Source: Viridothelium virens (lineage: Eukaryota; Ascomycota; Dothideomycetes; Trypetheliales; Trypetheliaceae). From it: a stretch of DNA of 64,000 nucleotides. Made by a program: the position numbers and the translations under genes. The first letter of the stretch is position 1; each line of letters begins with the position of its first letter. A model generated the notes under the pieces. That model was not told the origin of the DNA. It saw only the letters and a list, made by a program, of their open reading frames with translations, and ran no database searches. The DNA lies in NCBI GenBank assembly GCA_010094025.1, contig ML991842.1, positions 85,591-149,590 of the forward strand, given 5' to 3'. Shown piece after piece: positions 22,794 to 34,845 of the stretch.

Positions 22794-24404
22794 GCTGGGA
22801 CATGAAAAGGAGGGGGAGGTATGTCAATCTGCTTGTCCAAAGAGAAATAGGAAGATATGCAGAGAAGCCCACGCGACCATGTTGTAACCAGGGGCGGGAC
22901 AAGATATAAAGGTATGCTGCACAAGCCAAAAGCCGCAAGGGAGGCCAATGAAACTAGGACGTTTGACACAAGAACTACGAGTCCCTGCGTGGCGGAGATG
23001 GGACGGTCCTAAGAAGATCTTGGCTCTGCTACTCTACACCATTCCACCATTCTCCAAGCCCCCAAGGAACAGACCACATGTGTCTAGAGGAGGATGTTTA
23101 GGGAGATCCTCCAATCACCCTGAGTGTGTTGGGGAACCCTTTCGACTACCCATGGCCCGTCGTACATAACCGAAAAAGCACGTTTTGAATGCGTAAGCGA
23201 TCTCTGGATGGATGTCGCACAAGTCACCCAAGTGGTAGCCACGCGACGAGGCTTAGGTACCTTGCCGATCTAAAGTGCTGTTGGGACATGAACTCTCTGC
23301 ACTGACATTGCATGTTCCTCGGGAAATCCAACTTCACAGCGGTGTTTTGGACCGCCCACGAATCCTTCCTACAAGACTAGTACTACCAATTGTGGTCGAG
23401 ATTTTGCAGATGCCGTGCGCATCAATGGTTCGCCATCGACGAGCCGGTGATAGTCCAGCCTAAAGTAGGACCGGACAAAAGAGCGGCAAAGGAGATACAT
23501 CCACCCGAACAACGTCTAACCGGGCGCGGGCAAGCGTTCAACAACTGCAACCTTCACTTTCTTAGCGCCACGACTTACTCCGTAGTTGCATCCAAGCTGA
23601 AAGCCACGCACGGTAGCGGCGGGCGAAAAGGCTTTGACGTTCAGAGCGCCTGCAAGCCTGGCTTGTCTACGCGTCATATCATTCTGCCAAGCATCAGGTT
23701 TGGCCCAGCCGGGGACCAGCATTGGTAAATTTACCGTAATTTGACATCTCATCTTTATGGCATACTGCAGGAAAGAGGGTTCCTGCCGTACGAAGTACTA
23801 CTCTTCTCATGCAGGACAGGACACGCATCTGCGACGAGGGCTCCGAGCGCTGCGACCAAGCAGTGGGAATCGTCCAATCATTACCCTTGCGCGATATGCA
23901 AGCGAGGTGCATTAACTGCTCTAGCTACTCCACCATGGAATCCTTGAGCCCAGGTTTTGACATTCTCAGAGGCGACTAGCCTCCACACGTGCTGGCACCG
24001 CATAACCGACTCCGTACCTGTCCTGGCCCTGGTCATCTTAATTATCACCTTTAAACCCCGTCAGTCGTCTTAGGGGAGACCCTTCCCCACCAGCCCAGCT
24101 CGAGTCATTATTCAACGGTCCCCGTCTCGCTGTGTAACTCACTTCAGTCACTTTGTGAGCTATGCCCTTAAGCTAGTCTACGGACGAAACAGTTCAGGCA
24201 ATCTGTACAGCAGATCTGTCCTTCCTATTTAGGATCTGAGAGCATCCTTATTTCGATCCCAGGGGCAAATCGTTATTGGGGTTATCCCAGTGATCTTATT
24301 ACGTTGCTGACCCCACAACGTGCGACCTACTTTTTCAGCTGGTCACTACACCGATTACATAGGATGCGAACACGAGGCATCTCTCATTTCAAACTTTTCA
24401 CATA
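22794..24404. other. Gene-poor region
   Basis: About 1.6 kb without a supported gene. It has only short open frames on both strands and no repeats or RNA gene that I can recognise. Confidence 0.35.
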
Positions 24405-25837
24405 ATGGCTGAAATCACGGCGCACGAGAGGCACAACCAGATCCTCATTATCGGGCTGACAACGACACTCTTGGCTCTATGCTGGATCCTATACTGCCTC
24501 CGGATTGTATCTCGAAAAGTATGGCGGACACCATTATGGATCGACGACTGGTTCATGCTCTTCGCTCTGGTATGCTCTCTAAAAAATTTCGCATGAAAAT
24601 AGAGGCTCGACATGTCGCTGACCTGCAATCAGTTCGTCTGCACGATGATGAGTGTTTTGAACTTTGTAGGCGTAAGATTCGGGTCTGGTGTTCATCGTGA
24701 ACATCTTGACCCTGGAGAATACCGCAAGTTCCAGATCGTGAGTTGAAGGAAGCCTATGCTCGGATTCCTAACTGACTCGTCACCTCAGAATCTCTATGTC
24801 TTCATGATGGGCTGGGCGCTCGGTGTGGCAGTGGTCAAAATCGGCATCTTGATCTTCTACTGGCGTATCTTCAGCATCCAGTCCTTCCGGCGCAAGGTAC
24901 TCATTCTTGGCGCTGGTCTTCTTTGCGCTAGTACTGCAATCTTCCTCACGTTCATGTTCCAATGCACACCGATCCCACGTTTTTGGGCTGGGACGGACAG
25001 CGGATATTGCATCAACCAGGTCGCCTTTTACATATCGGGAGGAACGCTCAACATCGTGGGCGACGCAGCCGTCCTTGCTTTGCCAATACATCAAGTCTGG
25101 ATACTCAAAGCTTCGAAGCAGCAAAGGATAGCTCTAGTTTTTCTGTTCTTGCTAGGAGGCTTGTACGTCCGACCTAATTCCTACCATTTGCGTTCAGCTA
25201 AATGGCTAACACCACAACTCTACAGTGTGTGCATCACGAGCATCTTTCGACTAATTGCCCTCAATGAGATCGATCCAGAAGACTTTTCCTGTAAGTAGAG
25301 TTTCTCTTACTCTTTCGGCATTCCAAGGCTCTGTTGATGATGGAATCGCGTCTAATTCATTGAGTAGATACCAATGTGGGAGGAGGGCTTTGGTCGACCG
25401 TGGAAGTTCAGGTTGGCTTTATATGCGCAAACATGCCTCATCTACGGCCTCTATTCATTAAATTCTTCATGCCCCAGAAAGCAAGCACCGGTGGTGCCAG
25501 TGGCGGAAGTGCTGATCGATTCCGCGGTTATGCTGGGTCTGGCAATGGTCACGCCATGTTGGGCTCAGGAAATGGCTTCCGTAAAATACACGAACTTCGC
25601 CACGGAGTCGTCGAGGAGACTCCGACGGAAAATGGACACAGCGAAGACGTAGATTTGGAGGGCTACGGCTCGCAACTTGAGCTCGCCCCTATTCAGCAAG
25701 AGGGCAAAGGTATTGCAGTGCATACTCATGTCAGACAAGAGGTGATGTCTCCGGGTGAGAACATCAGTGAGTCGAACGAGGGATGGCAGAATCCTCAAAT
25801 ATCGACGAGGATCATATCAGACCGCCAGCAGAGATAG
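24405..25837 (+). CDS. Rhodopsin-like seven-helix integral membrane protein (Pth11-like group)
   Basis: CDS join(24405..24569,24633..24737,24789..25162,25226..25290,25368..25837), 392 aa. Belongs to the large filamentous-ascomycete 'rhodopsin domain / integral membrane protein' family that includes Pth11-related receptors; there is no CFEM domain in front. The N-terminal helix LIIGLTTTLLALCWILYCLRIVSRK is followed by WIDDWFML, a family hallmark. Exon 3 carries GVAVVKIGILIFYWRIF, the FQCTPIPRFW motif with its conserved cysteine and tryptophan, and GTLNIVGDAAVLALPIHQVW. The last helices are LVFLFLLGGLFVCITSIFRL and the GGGLWSTVEVQVGFICANMPHLRPL block. A Gly/Ser-rich, acidic cytoplasmic tail of about 110 residues ends in RISDRQQR-like sequence. 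Four introns (63, 51, 63, 77 bp) keep all phases. Ligand and signalling role unknown. Confidence 0.87.
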
Positions 25838-28357
25838 GATATGCTCTACAAAATCGGCGCTTCGGAATCTAACAAGAGATCATGGAAAATGTATTAATAC
25901 GGGTATTACGACTAGTCGCTATTGAGACAGTAATTCAGTGAGTAAGGCTTTCACTGCCAATTCATCAGAAATTTTCATACTATCATCTGCATTCAACGAT
26001 GACAAGCATCTGCCTGTGTAGGTCACAGTTAGACAGACCAGTCCTGCCTTAACATGACAAATATAATGGATTGATGAAAAGGAAGCCTAGAGTCAACTCT
26101 ATGAGAGTCGACCATTGAACTGGCTCCAATAGGGACTAGGGGATGCATTGTCTCGCATCGCTCCCAAAGACAGGAACCATTCTGCTGCTCACTCAGGGTT
26201 CATGTTACTTAACTGGACTACGGAGTAAGTGCTTCGAAATTACGTGTTACAGCCACATAATCAAGTCTGTACATAGTATAATGTACATGAGACGGATTAT
26301 TATTCCGCTGACCCCAATCAGCAGTGGAGAGAACCAACAATTACCAGATGCGCTTCACATTAGTTTCAAATCAGAGTCGTGCCGATCTGATTGTTTCGAG
26401 TAAGGATTCAACACCGAGTAAAGCTTCAGGGGCGCACTCGCAGATTTTCCCTCGAGCCTCGGAACTTGCTACCCTGCATTGGCCTTATCTTGCGGTAAAA
26501 CGAGGGCCAGGATCGGGTATCCAAGTACGGCACTCCTTTCATGGATTCATGCTTCCATGGGACCACCGAACGATGCTTCCATGCACTGGATGCAGATGAG
26601 CGTGGGCAACATCAGGTATGGGTCTCACGCAAGCCGCGGTGCCACGGTGCGCACCTTACGCCTCCTTTTCGTCCAATTCCGGCAGGTACACGGTACATTG
26701 TAACGGCCCGGCCGGCACGAGCCTAAATGGGACAATGACAGCGGCACCGGGCAAGGGTCCGCATCTGGTATGTGCGTCCGCGACACTACCGAGGCGGGTG
26801 GCGCTCTTTCCGTAACTAGTAGAGCTAATATGATGGGGACCCCGATGATTTAGGTAAGATATTTACGGGAGGCGGCGACCCCGACTATAACGATATGCGG
26901 TATGCGCGAAGCCGTAATAAAAGACTACCAACGATTTGTTTTTTGCAAACACGCTCGGCACCAACATCATTAGGGCCACATCAGATCGTGCTCCCCTCTG
27001 CCTCCCTTTCACTGCTGTAGCAAAAGCAAAATCCATGACCGAGTCTATGACCTATCCTCAGATCTCTACATCTGTTTCTGCAACATTAAACGAGGAGGAG
27101 ATTTTGCCTATAGGCGTCTCATCTAGCGCACCGTTGGTGGCGTCAGTAAAAAAGTCAAGGTCACCGAATCCCCCGGACTGGATGGCGCAACCTTTCTTGT
27201 ATGGCTTGCAGCAAGATGCTTCTGCTCTCCTGTTGATCAATGCTTCGTTCATTCAAAGCACGTTTTTCCTGCAAACAATGAATCCTTCGTCTGTACCACT
27301 CTCCTCATCCCTGGAATGATCTGATTGGTCTTTCGACCCAAAACGTCCAACTTGGTTAGAGTACGGAATGAGATCGACTGCGAATTCACCTCATCAGGAA
27401 AGTTACCGATACCTGCCTTCGCCGATTCAGCCTCGCCGGGGTCAGGATAGGAATGAGCAGCGGGTGCTATCGACTCCGCCCACCTCCTCCGCTTCACCAC
27501 TGCTAACTAAGGCGAATTCACTACATCAAAGACTGATTCCAAATAGCCACGTCGTCATTGCTTCTGAACCATTGCTCTGTTCATTGTAACCAAATCTGCG
27601 CGATCGTCCGCTAGATGTTGCTGTACAACCTTCTTCGAGCTGATCTCTCGTCAGATTCAGGAAAGAGCTTTTACATACGGTAGCTGCTCCATCACGTCCG
27701 TCTTTTCCGCCTGCTTTGTGCCGCGGTCTACAGCTGTTTCCTCCTGCTGCTTATCTCTCGACGCTTGTGCGAAAAAAGCACGCTCATGCATGCAACTTCC
27801 ATGACTACTGCCGCGTGATGTAGGGATCTCCAGGCCTGACGTAACGAGGCCTCCGCGCACGCAGCGCATTGATGCTCAAGAAAGCCAACTTGAATCAACT
27901 TGTGGCCTTCTTAGGCAGCGATGAACGATCTCTGATCTGCTCAGAATATGCAAGTTCTGGACATCGAACGCTACAGAATGCGGAAATCCTTTCTTCGTGT
28001 ACTGAACCATTTCAGTGCTAAACGGCCTTTCCTATCAAGGAAGCGCCAGCAAACGAAGCTTTCTGGAGCTCCGAAAGGTGACCGCGCGGCAAAGCTAGTC
28101 CCGAAGACTCTCCGAGCCGACTTTTCTATTCTGTATTCGGAATTGTTGAGCAATTAACCTTGCAATCGAGAGACTTGTCAAAGAGAACTTCGACTCACAT
28201 TTTTGGGTGTCATAGTTCGAGCTCATGAATTGATGAGTAACATAGCTCAATGATGCTAGGTTCCGCGACTCTTTATAGCATTTTCTCGACGTTAAGGTGT
28301 CACATGTATAGCTGATAATATTTATTGACTTGTAGTGGGAGAACTGGTGCGAGCTTG
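25838..28357. other. Gene-poor region with possible relics
   Basis: About 2.5 kb. Between 26700 and 26900 two abutting plus-strand frames read like eroded coding sequence (a TTEAGGALSVTSRAN stretch, then GKIFTGGGDPDYND). Minus-strand pieces at 27058-27500 may be too. A 69-codon ATG frame at 27948-28157 (+) has no homology. Nothing here is a supported gene. Confidence 0.3.
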
Positions 28358-30891
28358 CTAAACAACCATGATAACTTCAGGTTCGCCTTCTTCAAAGCAT
28401 TGGTCATCCTCTACAATAAACACCCCAATACGTGAGTACGTTATGTTCACATTTTCGTTTTTGCGGACATAGTTGCTCACGCTTCTATTGACATTTTCTT
28501 TGCTCTTGTTAATATGAGCTACTTCTTGCAGATCCAGACACAAATCCTCTGTTCGTAGATCTTGATGATTTGACGACAGGACCAATCCCAGGCTTGTAGT
28601 GAGACGCAAGTAGCATACACTACCTCGTCTATTAGTCTTATCGCTTGCAGTATCAAACACTGCTATGCCAACTATCGTTGTTTCTTGAGGGCTAGATGCT
28701 GTCTTAGGGTATATCGCTTCGAGCAGAGCTGTCGTATCTGGACAACTTGTTAATCCCCTAAGCATGAATCTGTTGCGCCAGGGGTCTCTAAGGCGATATT
28801 GTAAGAAGTCTTGATCAGAAAGCAAGACAGGCTTCAATATGCCCCTTATGAATATAGCGTTCATCTGATTAGACTCGATCTTTTCATCCATTGCTCGGAT
28901 GGGGTCCCACTGGGAGGTACTCATACACCTAATGTCTAAGATCTCAGCGTGGAGGTTTCGAGGATCCGTGTACTTATTGCCGATCCGAGTGTATTCAACA
29001 TGTATCGATCCATCCACACATCCCCATGACCATGAAGGAGCATAACGATTAGTTCGCTGAAGTGGAATAGGGTTGAGTCTTGAACTGAATCCGCCACCAT
29101 TCCTCCAAAGGAGACCTCTAATCATATCTGTCTCCCATATACCAAACCAGTATCTTGAATGAAGATATATAGCTAATTTTTGTGCAATACCAGCCATAGC
29201 CGTCATTCTATCATTTGAATCGCTGATTTTGCGTGCGGTATATCGCTCAAGTAAAACGTACCAGTCGTTAAGTAGCTTTGCTTTTACCTGAGAATACTCC
29301 TCAAAACTTGAGAAGCTTGCAGAGTTGTTGATAACATTCTTGAGCATATTATCTTTCGGCCATGTATAGGGCGAACAAGGGCTTCTCCCGGTGGCTCTCC
29401 ACATCAAACCATCTTCTTGACAGTTGATCCTCTGGCATTTCCAGATCATTTGTTGACGACCATAGATAAGCATTCTCCGACTTAGAACAGCTTCTTGAAA
29501 AGTCCATCCGCGTGTGGTGAGTGGACCGATGCCTGGGGATGGAGGCAATGAAGCAATAATGGTACCCAGATTTGTCGACTTGTCTAAAACTTCGTCAGAT
29601 CGATGATTTCGACTGTATTCAAGCTCGCATGGTGGTAGACTGGCGTTAAAACGCAGATTCAGAAACCCATTTGCGCTAGAAGTGGCAGACCCAGCAGCGA
29701 TTGTAATGTACGCATTTCCATAATACTCAGCCATTTTGACAGACTCATCTTTGAAGTCTTCCAAATTCTCCTCCTTTTGTATGATGTACAAAGCATCTAT
29801 CCATATGTATTGTAGCCCCAATCTTCGAGTAACTCAAATAGCATCTATAATTGTTTTTGATAGTTTTGACATAGCAATCCCACTTCGGAATTGAGCGATA
29901 GTCTCCTTTGTTGTTATGTACTTTTGGCCCTCTCCCCAGCAATACGAAAGAGCTGCATATCGACCGTATACGCCACGAGTTTCACGTAAAATAGGTTCTG
30001 CATTTTGATCGCTGCTTCTGACGTCAACAACTCTTTTTGGGAGCAATGTTTCTTTCCCTGGACTGCAGCCGTGGTGTTGATCACATGTTTCAATCCAGCT
30101 GGTGACAAAATGAAAGCAGGAGTCACTTGAAGGGTCTGGTGGCACTTCCCTACCAGATACCCATCTTGCTGATGGAGAATCTGAGAAACCATTAGCTCAA
30201 ATGCTGAAAACAACATTTACCGGTTCGTTCAAATTTGTCCATCATGCCAAAAGTACTATTACCGGGACAGTTCCTTCATAGTATCGATACGGGAGGTAAC
30301 AGTAGATAGTTCAACAGGCCATAGAGCCTAAGCACTATCTCCAAAAACAAATCTTTAGCGTTAAAGTAGACTCGCCCACTGTGAAAGAACCCGCAATTAA
30401 ATGGTAGAGGCATATTGTTGCAAATATAACAAATTAGTTACGCGAGCTTCGACATGTGCTGATGAACTGACGCAACAGACCCTCTTACCTGGTCGAGCGT
30501 AAAGTCCCACCCAGCCATAAACAGCCGAACCCAATTCAGTGTTTATTTCGGGCCCATGACGTCTCCCTGAGTATACATGGATCTTACTTTGGAAATGTTC
30601 TTCCATGGTTTCTGCCCCATTGTCGTGCAATTCGGCACGTAGGCGGACGGCCGTGTCAGTAAGGCCGTCAAGAGCTTGCTTGTCCTCGTCTCCCCAGAAC
30701 CTCCCTTCAAGATGAGTCTTAAATGCATCAACATTATAGCTCTCGCTCGTTACTAGGCAAGTCCAGAACAGATTGCACATTACGCATCCCGACTCTGCCG
30801 AGTTTCTCAGAGCAGCCAAAGTAGAATGATGATAAATGTCATTATCTCTAAGGTCAGCAACTGTGAGAGGCTTGCATAAGTCACAGTGCAT
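28358..30891 (-). pseudogene. HET-domain (heterokaryon incompatibility) gene with in-frame stop
   Basis: Proposed exons complement(28358..30180 and 30489..30891), about 740 codons. HET proteins trigger incompatibility/cell death between unlike fungal strains. The N-terminal part has the usual CDLC and SAESGCVMC cysteine pairs. The HET domain follows: YAALSYCWG, SKTIIDAI, VTRRLGLQYIWIDAL, AEYYGNAYITIAA, GWTFQEAVLSRRML and the late APSWSWGCVDG motif. One TGA (29834-29836) falls between DAI and VTRRLG, exactly where the family has a single variable residue. The frame then stays open for 491 further codons. The usually invariant cysteine of WIDxLCI is Tyr here. The only intron that fits the frame is 308 bp, long for this genome. 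It may be a null allele, a recent pseudogene, or less likely read through. Confidence 0.82.
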
Positions 30892-31400
30892 AATGGAATA
30901 CTTAGTATTGTTGCTATTTGGATATGATCTGATGTGTCAAGAATGATAGCAAAAGATGCATCGAGTATGAAGTATGTGTAATGCGCTATAGTATAGGTGT
31001 AATTAAGAAATGTCCAGGATGGGTGAGCGTTCCAAGCGGCGGCGGTGGTGAGGGTGGGTTTAAGAACCGGTCGGAAAACTTCCGCGGTTTTACCTCCCCG
31101 AGCCACTCTATTCCCGAATCAAAGTGATCTATTCTCTCCGGACAACATCAGATAAGATGAAAGTATGTCTATCTCATTCGACAGGTGCCGAGGCCTGCCC
31201 GAACGAGAACCGTTTTCTCCAAACGGCAAACGCGGCCGCCAACTCTCCAGCACAATAATTTACCACGAGCATCGTACCCACAGCAGTCGCGTCTCATTTT
31301 GGGCGCGAAAATTAGAGTAGCTCCGCACTTTTGATGGCAGGACCGATTCCCAGGCGTTATGTCCTCAATCCACAATAAACTTCGCCTGGGCAGAGACTGG
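30892..31400. other. Intergenic
   Basis: Upstream of the HET gene; about 500 bp without a supported gene. Probably includes the HET promoter. Confidence 0.35.
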
Positions 31401-31453
31401 TCGGCAGCCCGAAGGCGTTTCAGAGGCCGAAAAGTCCGAGCACTGTCTTAAAA

Positions 31454-32486
31454 TTGAGCCAGGTCCGCGAAAACAATGAGGCAGATGGCGTGCTAGATGG
31501 CCTTGAACGTAAATTCGGCGATGCTAGATCGGAAATCCAGGCGGAAGACAAGGCGCAGATACTTGTCAAGGTGCCAACCATTTCTATTAAGAAGCATCCC
31601 ATCAATAGTCTGGAGGAGTCAGAGAGCACACATCACAAGACAAAGAAGACGAAAGGCTCGAAAGCCACTTCGGCCGGCGAGAAGCTTTCTCAGCCCCATG
31701 TTTCGGATCTTGACAAGCAGAGCGCAGGCATCATAATCCAAATTCTTGCAGGATGGGGCGCTTTGCGGCGAGTCGAGCAGTTAAGCGAAGCAACCCCCCG
31801 GCCGCTTTACCTGCGCGGCTTTCTCGCAGATGCAATGGACGTCGATCGTGACGAGCTGAAGGCCGGAGGCAAGAAGCTTATGGAGCCCTTCCAGTGGCGC
31901 TTGAAGAAGCAGGGATGATTTTTGCCAGTTCCGTCGATGACGGTGAGATAACTTCTTGACTTTGCAGACCACGACATGCTCAAAGGAGCTGCCCACATCT
32001 TTTGGATCGACGCGGGATTCGAGCCACCTGAGACACTGCTCAAGAGCCCTGCCAGTAAGAAAGATCTGACCTTGGGAAACAGTTGGAAGCGATACTACCT
32101 GACGGCCACAAAGAGTGGACCATCACCAAGGGTTTGGATCAGACTATAGACACGGCCTCTACAACGACTACCCTCTGGACCCCGCCCTGCATGCAACCAC
32201 AGACGTCAAGTGGATTCAAGAAGACTAACTCAAGCTCCCTGTCGAGCTATTGGACATTTCATACGAAATTGAGCGCTTAATCCCATCCGAAAAACAAGAG
32301 GGCGATGACAGCAAGCTGAAGCAGGACATCCCGTTCCCACCCTTTGATCGCATGCTAGAGATCGGCGTGCAGGACACGGAAACTCTCTGGCTTGTGCATT
32401 CAGGATGGGTCAAGGAGGCACGCGCGGCCTATCTAAGGGTACACGAGGCGGCGAGCGGAGAGCAGAAAAAGGTGGCGAACGGGTGA
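31454..32486 (+). pseudogene. Decayed protein-coding gene, unknown family
   Basis: Coding-like sequence continues for about 1 kb but hops between frames and lacks a start codon. Frame one (31454-31918) includes GIIIQILAGWGALRRVEQ and DAMDVDRDELKAGGKKLM. Then a second piece from about 31967 has HDMLKGAAHIFWIDAGFEPP. A third frame has LEAILPDGHKEWTITKGLD. A fourth, from about 32130, has GLYNDYPLDPALHATTDV with an in-frame TAA after IQED, then LLDISYEIERLIPSEKQ, ending at 32486. At least two frameshifts and one or more stops must be assumed. I do not recognise the family. The order and spacing of the pieces suggest one ancestral gene rather than chance. Confidence 0.5.
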
Positions 32487-34845
32487 TCCAGGCGTCTGCG
32501 GGCAGTATGGAGGCGTTCATGGAGCTGGAGTGGTACTGCGTAAAATGGGCTTGCGATGTCCTGCAATGTTAATGTCGTACAGTAACTTTGGGAAGTGCCT
32601 TGAGAGTGCTGCGGCGAATGGGTAGGAGATGAAGTAAAGAATATTTGTAGCTCAGGAAGGTCATAGAGCCATGTCAACTGTAGTAGAGCTTTGAAGGCTA
32701 GGCCGTTGGACTAGGAACGTTGAAGAATGAATTAGCGAGCGATGGAAGTTGGTTGGTAGGTGAGGAGGAGGAAGTTTGCTCGAGCAGAAAGGAGTATCGC
32801 AAGGGCCGCTGACAATGATGGCCATGTCTCAGCCAACAACACCATTTTACGTTAACTCATTGATGCAGTGGTTGCATAACCCAGAGTTTAATAGATAGGA
32901 TAGCCTCATTCATCCAAATTTCATTATCGTGACTTCTCTATCTCGATAGTCAGGCCGTATCGATCCTGACGTGATGTGTTCTGGGGAATCCACCACTAGG
33001 CGAGGTATCCTGGGAAAGTACGATGCGAGGCATTAGCCAACCACCAACAATCTGAGCCGAGTACTGGCTTCTCCGTAACAGCCATTTTCAGATTCGAAGT
33101 TGACGAGAATCCAGCTGATGTCGCACATGTTGGCTCGGGTTCCCGCGAATTGCTCGGGAGTGTTTAAGAAGACCAAGAGCACAGAACATGCAGAACTTGG
33201 GTCCTCTAGGATAGCTCATATTTTTGGAGGCAATCGCGAGTCCGAGAGCCATACTATCCTGGTGACTATCACACGCAAGAGGATCGGAGTTCAAGATACA
33301 TGGCGGCTTAATTGCTAAGAGTGAAACCATCGGAACGTCCAGTAAAGACGATGCAATCCGGCTTATGAGATGATCGACACGATGGAAAAGAAAGGAAGCT
33401 GCGCGAAGCTGTCTCTCATGCCAGATTGAGCGTAAGATATCAGAGATGGTGCCGTGCAGAGATACTGATGTTGGGGATCGCTAGAGTGGGAGGAGATGTT
33501 GCGGTGCCTCCTCGAATTGGAAGGAGCGCTCAAATGTGCCTGGGAGCGAGGATGCCTAAAACAAGGAAGCCGCTACCAAGAAAAAACGTGTCCTAGAGTT
33601 TTTACAGCAGCAAGACACTATAACAATGGCTACCTAGCACGCAAGTCGCGCTGTGTATCAACGAAGATGACTGAAGGAAAGTTGGGATAAAGAATGTCTG
33701 CACTCACGGGAGATGTGGAATTATGTCGAGTTTTGCGCTGAGTTCGGTCTCAGTCGTATAATTTCCAAATTGAGATAGGGTACGCAGAAGAATCGCGGCA
33801 GGCCTTACAGAGTAGCCAAGGAGTCCTGTAAAAATGGCAGTGCTGGCACAAATTCGAGTACTAGCGTTTCAAAAGTCGATCATCGCTCAAGGAAAGTTCA
33901 TCTTCAACTGCGTATAGTACTAAGGTATAAGAAGAGCACGTATAGAAGGCTAAGAATGTAGAACGATGGTGTCTTCACGAAACATAAGAGAATAATTCGC
34001 TTGGACTGGTTGGGTCCAGAGCGTAATCAACTAGCTAGCTACAGAGTCGAAAAGAAATCAGAACATTTGGGGGGCAGAAACATTTAAAGGCTTGAGCCTG
34101 CAAGATGAGGAAGAATAGAGTAACGGCACATAGGTATAATCTGTTGAAAGCCAGATTGCAAGCCACCCATCATCGTCGTAGTGGTAGTGTGTGATTTCCT
34201 CCAGCTCCTCCAGCGCCAACCCCAGGTTCATGTCCACCGAACCGTCCAAACCAGCTTGCGATATGCAGAGGGCCCATAGATACGCTCAGCTGCAACAGAC
34301 ATCGACAACGCAACATGTGAGAATGTAAAACTGTGTTGGACTTGTGAGTGTGCGACTGCGTAAATTTTCAAGGGTACAAGAAAGAGAAGAGAACAATTTG
34401 GTGTAACTTGATGAGGAATGATGTAAAAAAAACGAGGCTTCGAGAAAGGATGAAGAAGGTGCGAGGGCGGTTTTAAGTACAGAAAAGGGAATTTTGAAAG
34501 GGAACTAAGCTAATCTTCAATGCTTTGGTCGGTCATTCAAGACAGGCCGAAAAATGGCTCTGGATGCAACCTCCTCCCGAACACCTTGCAATTTGCGATC
34601 TTCCCGGTATCCACCCAGCCGTCCCTTGTTGTTTGGTCTATTATCCCGTCCGCCCAATCACCCTGCAGCGAAAGGCCGTAAAGTTGCAAGTCGTGTGACG
34701 AAAACTCCAATGAAATGGACAAATTGAGAGGTCAGAAGTTTTGATATGATTGGTTTTGCTCCCCGGCAGAGTTGGTGTTGGGAGATTTGTACTCAGTTTG
34801 GCGCTGTTGCCGGAAAGATACTGTTGTGAATCTTAGCAATTCAAT
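32487..34845. other. Gene-poor region
   Basis: About 2.4 kb downstream of the RNA-binding protein gene. Two minus-strand open stretches without ATG (34058-34249, acidic, with DDDGWLAIWLSTDY; and 34537-34722, with GDWADGIIDQTTRDGW) look mildly coding-like but cannot be joined into a gene. Otherwise nothing. Confidence 0.3.

Noticed and set aside
26700-26900. Possible galactose/glyoxal-oxidase fragment (GKIFTGGGDPDYND)
   Set aside because: Only a ~14-residue resemblance, no consistent neighbouring motifs; too weak to call.
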